A stretch of 7,604 nucleotides of DNA from JAYZBC01 sp036339375 (GTDB lineage Bacteria > Pseudomonadota > Alphaproteobacteria > MPNO01 > UBA2964). Positions 6,702 to 7,604 of the stretch are shown here, piece by piece (the stretch's first letter is position 1; each line of letters starts with the position of its first letter). The notes under the pieces are model-generated. The model ran no database searches, was not told where the DNA came from, and saw only the letters and a program-made list of their open reading frames with translations. The stretch is taken from assembly GCA_036339375.1 (NCBI GenBank), contig JAYZBC010000057.1:1-7604 (forward strand), given 5' to 3'. Made by a program: the position numbers and the translations under genes.

Positions 6702-6728
6702 CTCTATCAGCCAGCTTGGGTAAGATAC

Positions 6729-7214
6729 CTATAGCGGATAGACGACAGAATCTGGTAACCGTAGTGTATCATAAATTACACGCTTCTCTTTGAATTTAAA
6801 AATTCCTTCATCTTCTGCGATCAGGTCCTGATATTGTGCAACCATTAATAACGCCGTATCACCATCAGGTGACGTCTGGTAAATAGCAACATTCGTACGA
6901 GTGCATATTCCTTGAGCCGTAACTCCTTCAATTATAAAAGGCCCTAAAACATGCCTAATTCGGCGAGGTGCGAATACGGCAGCATGCTGTGTTGCAGTAG
7001 CCCGGTCAACAAGCATTCCAACAGATTCAAACCTCATTACCCCAAGTTCCATATTTCTCTCTAAATTATCTCTGGAAATCACTAAATAAAGGCATGGATC
7101 TGTAAAGAACTGCGGCCATTTATCTAACGGACCATCATCAATTGAACTGATATATTCGATTTGAAGGCGTTCTAACTGACGCAGTGTTTTTTCTTCTAGC
7201 TCTATAGACGACAT
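6729..7214 (-). CDS. Aromatic-ring-hydroxylating dioxygenase, beta subunit
   Basis: This is the small structural subunit of a Rieske non-heme iron ring-hydroxylating oxygenase, a cytoplasmic enzyme that typically adds oxygen to an aromatic ring. The 161 residues match the family's normal length of about 160-190 and its NTF2-like fold. The N-terminal helix (LRQLERLQIEYISSIDDG, about 11-28) leads to LDKWPQFFTDPCLYLVISRDN, then VGMLVDRATATQ and APRRIRHVLGPF, a stretch strongly typical of the family; TNVAIYQTSPDG and the C-terminal FKEKRVIYDTLRLP follow. It lies 17 bases downstream of the alpha subunit and upstream of an MFS transporter, the expected operon order. I recall similar sequences in salicylate 5-hydroxylase and anthranilate dioxygenase type enzymes, but the substrate is not determined by this subunit. 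The ribosome binding site before ATG 7214 is poor, with tandem stop-like TAATAATAA spacing. Confidence 0.92.
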   Translation of the reverse strand: MSSIELEEKTLRQLERLQIEYISSIDDGPLDKWPQFFTDPCLYLVISRDNLERNMELGVMRFESVGMLVDRATATQHAAVFAPRRIRHVLGPFIIEGVTAQGICTRTNVAIYQTSPDGDTALLMVAQYQDLIAEDEGIFKFKEKRVIYDTLRLPDSVVYPL

Positions 7215-7231
7215 TATTATTATTTAACCCA

Positions 7232-7604
7232 TCAAAAACCCGTATGTCCATAGCCCATAATTTCGCGATAACGCATGTAAAAACCCCTGATCAAAGATTC
7301 AGTAACAAGATGGTCATTCGATTCAGACCCTGTTCCGCCAATTTCCAAAACCGCTGCATTTCCTTTTGGAGCACCAGTTAGGCCCAGCTGGCTAAACTCC
7401 AGGGCTTCAGCATCGTCAAGGGTAACATAACCGGATGCACCCATCAGATTGGCTTGACGCAACCGAAGTGTTTTCATGTTTTCATCATCATCTTCAAAGC
7501 CAAAAAAGGTCCAAATCAACTCATGACTGCCCGGTCCTTTTGGGATGACGTGACGTGTTGCCAAGGTATTACATTGTGCTTGAATTATTATACTGGGAAA
7601 CAGC
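7232..7604 (-). CDS. Rieske ring-hydroxylating oxygenase alpha subunit, C-terminal part (cut by window edge)
   Basis: This is the catalytic large subunit that pairs with the beta subunit downstream. The frame is open to the right edge, giving 123 visible residues, so the gene starts outside the window; the TTG at 7562-7564 is not a start. The visible part begins LFPSIIIQAQCNTLATRHV and continues with IPKGPGSHELIWTFFGFEDDDE, LRLRQANLMGASGYVTLDDAEALE and a C-terminal LIRGFYMRYREIMG. These match the C-terminal catalytic domain (Ring_hydroxyl_A), especially the salicylate 5-hydroxylase/anthranilate type as I remember it. The acidic pair Asp-Asp in VTLDDAEALE (about visible residues 63-64) lies where the acidic ligand of the mononuclear iron is expected. 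The Rieske [2Fe-2S] domain and the two His ligands would be beyond the edge. The gene ends in TGA. The family is secure; the substrate class is inference. Confidence 0.92.
   Translation of the reverse strand, partial: LFPSIIIQAQCNTLATRHVIPKGPGSHELIWTFFGFEDDDENMKTLRLRQANLMGASGYVTLDDAEALEFSQLGLTGAPKGNAAVLEIGGTGSESNDHLVTESLIRGFYMRYREIMGYGHTGF

Noticed and set aside
7562..7564. TTG as the start of a complete 110-residue protein
   Set aside because: The frame stays open to the window edge and the upstream residues continue the Rieske alpha subunit sequence, so this is an internal codon of a truncated gene.

Overview
The window looks like a stretch of an AT-rich alphaproteobacterial chromosome. 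The main evidence is the EF-Tu N-terminus (KPHCNIGTIGHVDHGKT, YDQIDKAPEEKERGITI) and the order rlmB / tRNA-Tyr / tRNA-Gly / tuf, an arrangement I recall from that class. I cannot place it below class level. It divides into a housekeeping left end, a two-gene plus-strand unit, and an accessory metabolic region rich in oxygenases.

Left end (1-550, minus strand): the first 66 codons of tuf, preceded by tRNA-Gly(TCC) and tRNA-Tyr(GTA), both with encoded CCA. The three were probably one transcript. A perfect TTGACA -35 with a GC-rich segment after the -10 lies upstream of tRNA-Tyr.

Plus-strand unit (748-3010): rlmB, the 23S rRNA 2'-O-ribose methyltransferase, overlaps a gene for a protein with N-terminal TPR repeats and a C-terminal arginine-methyltransferase (PRMT) module. 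That module carries PRMT-specific signatures (VLDIGTGTG, a double-E-like loop, a THW loop) and resembles eukaryotic PRMT7/PRMT9. It is the most unusual gene in the window.

Accessory region (3034-7604): a minus-strand pair encodes a PhyH-type Fe(II)/2-oxoglutarate dioxygenase and a 3-His cupin resembling thiol dioxygenases, joined by a TAA-ATG junction with a strong ribosome binding site. Divergent to it is a short-chain dehydrogenase whose reading frame is broken by one apparent single-base loss while every SDR signature survives. Converging on that is a minus-strand operon: the C-terminus of a Rieske ring-hydroxylating oxygenase alpha subunit (cut by the window edge), its beta subunit, and an MFS transporter.

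Together, three unrelated non-heme iron oxygenase types, a dehydrogenase and a transporter suggest uptake and oxidation of a small organic, possibly aromatic, compound. The substrate cannot be read from the sequence, and no regulator, ferredoxin or reductase lies inside the window.
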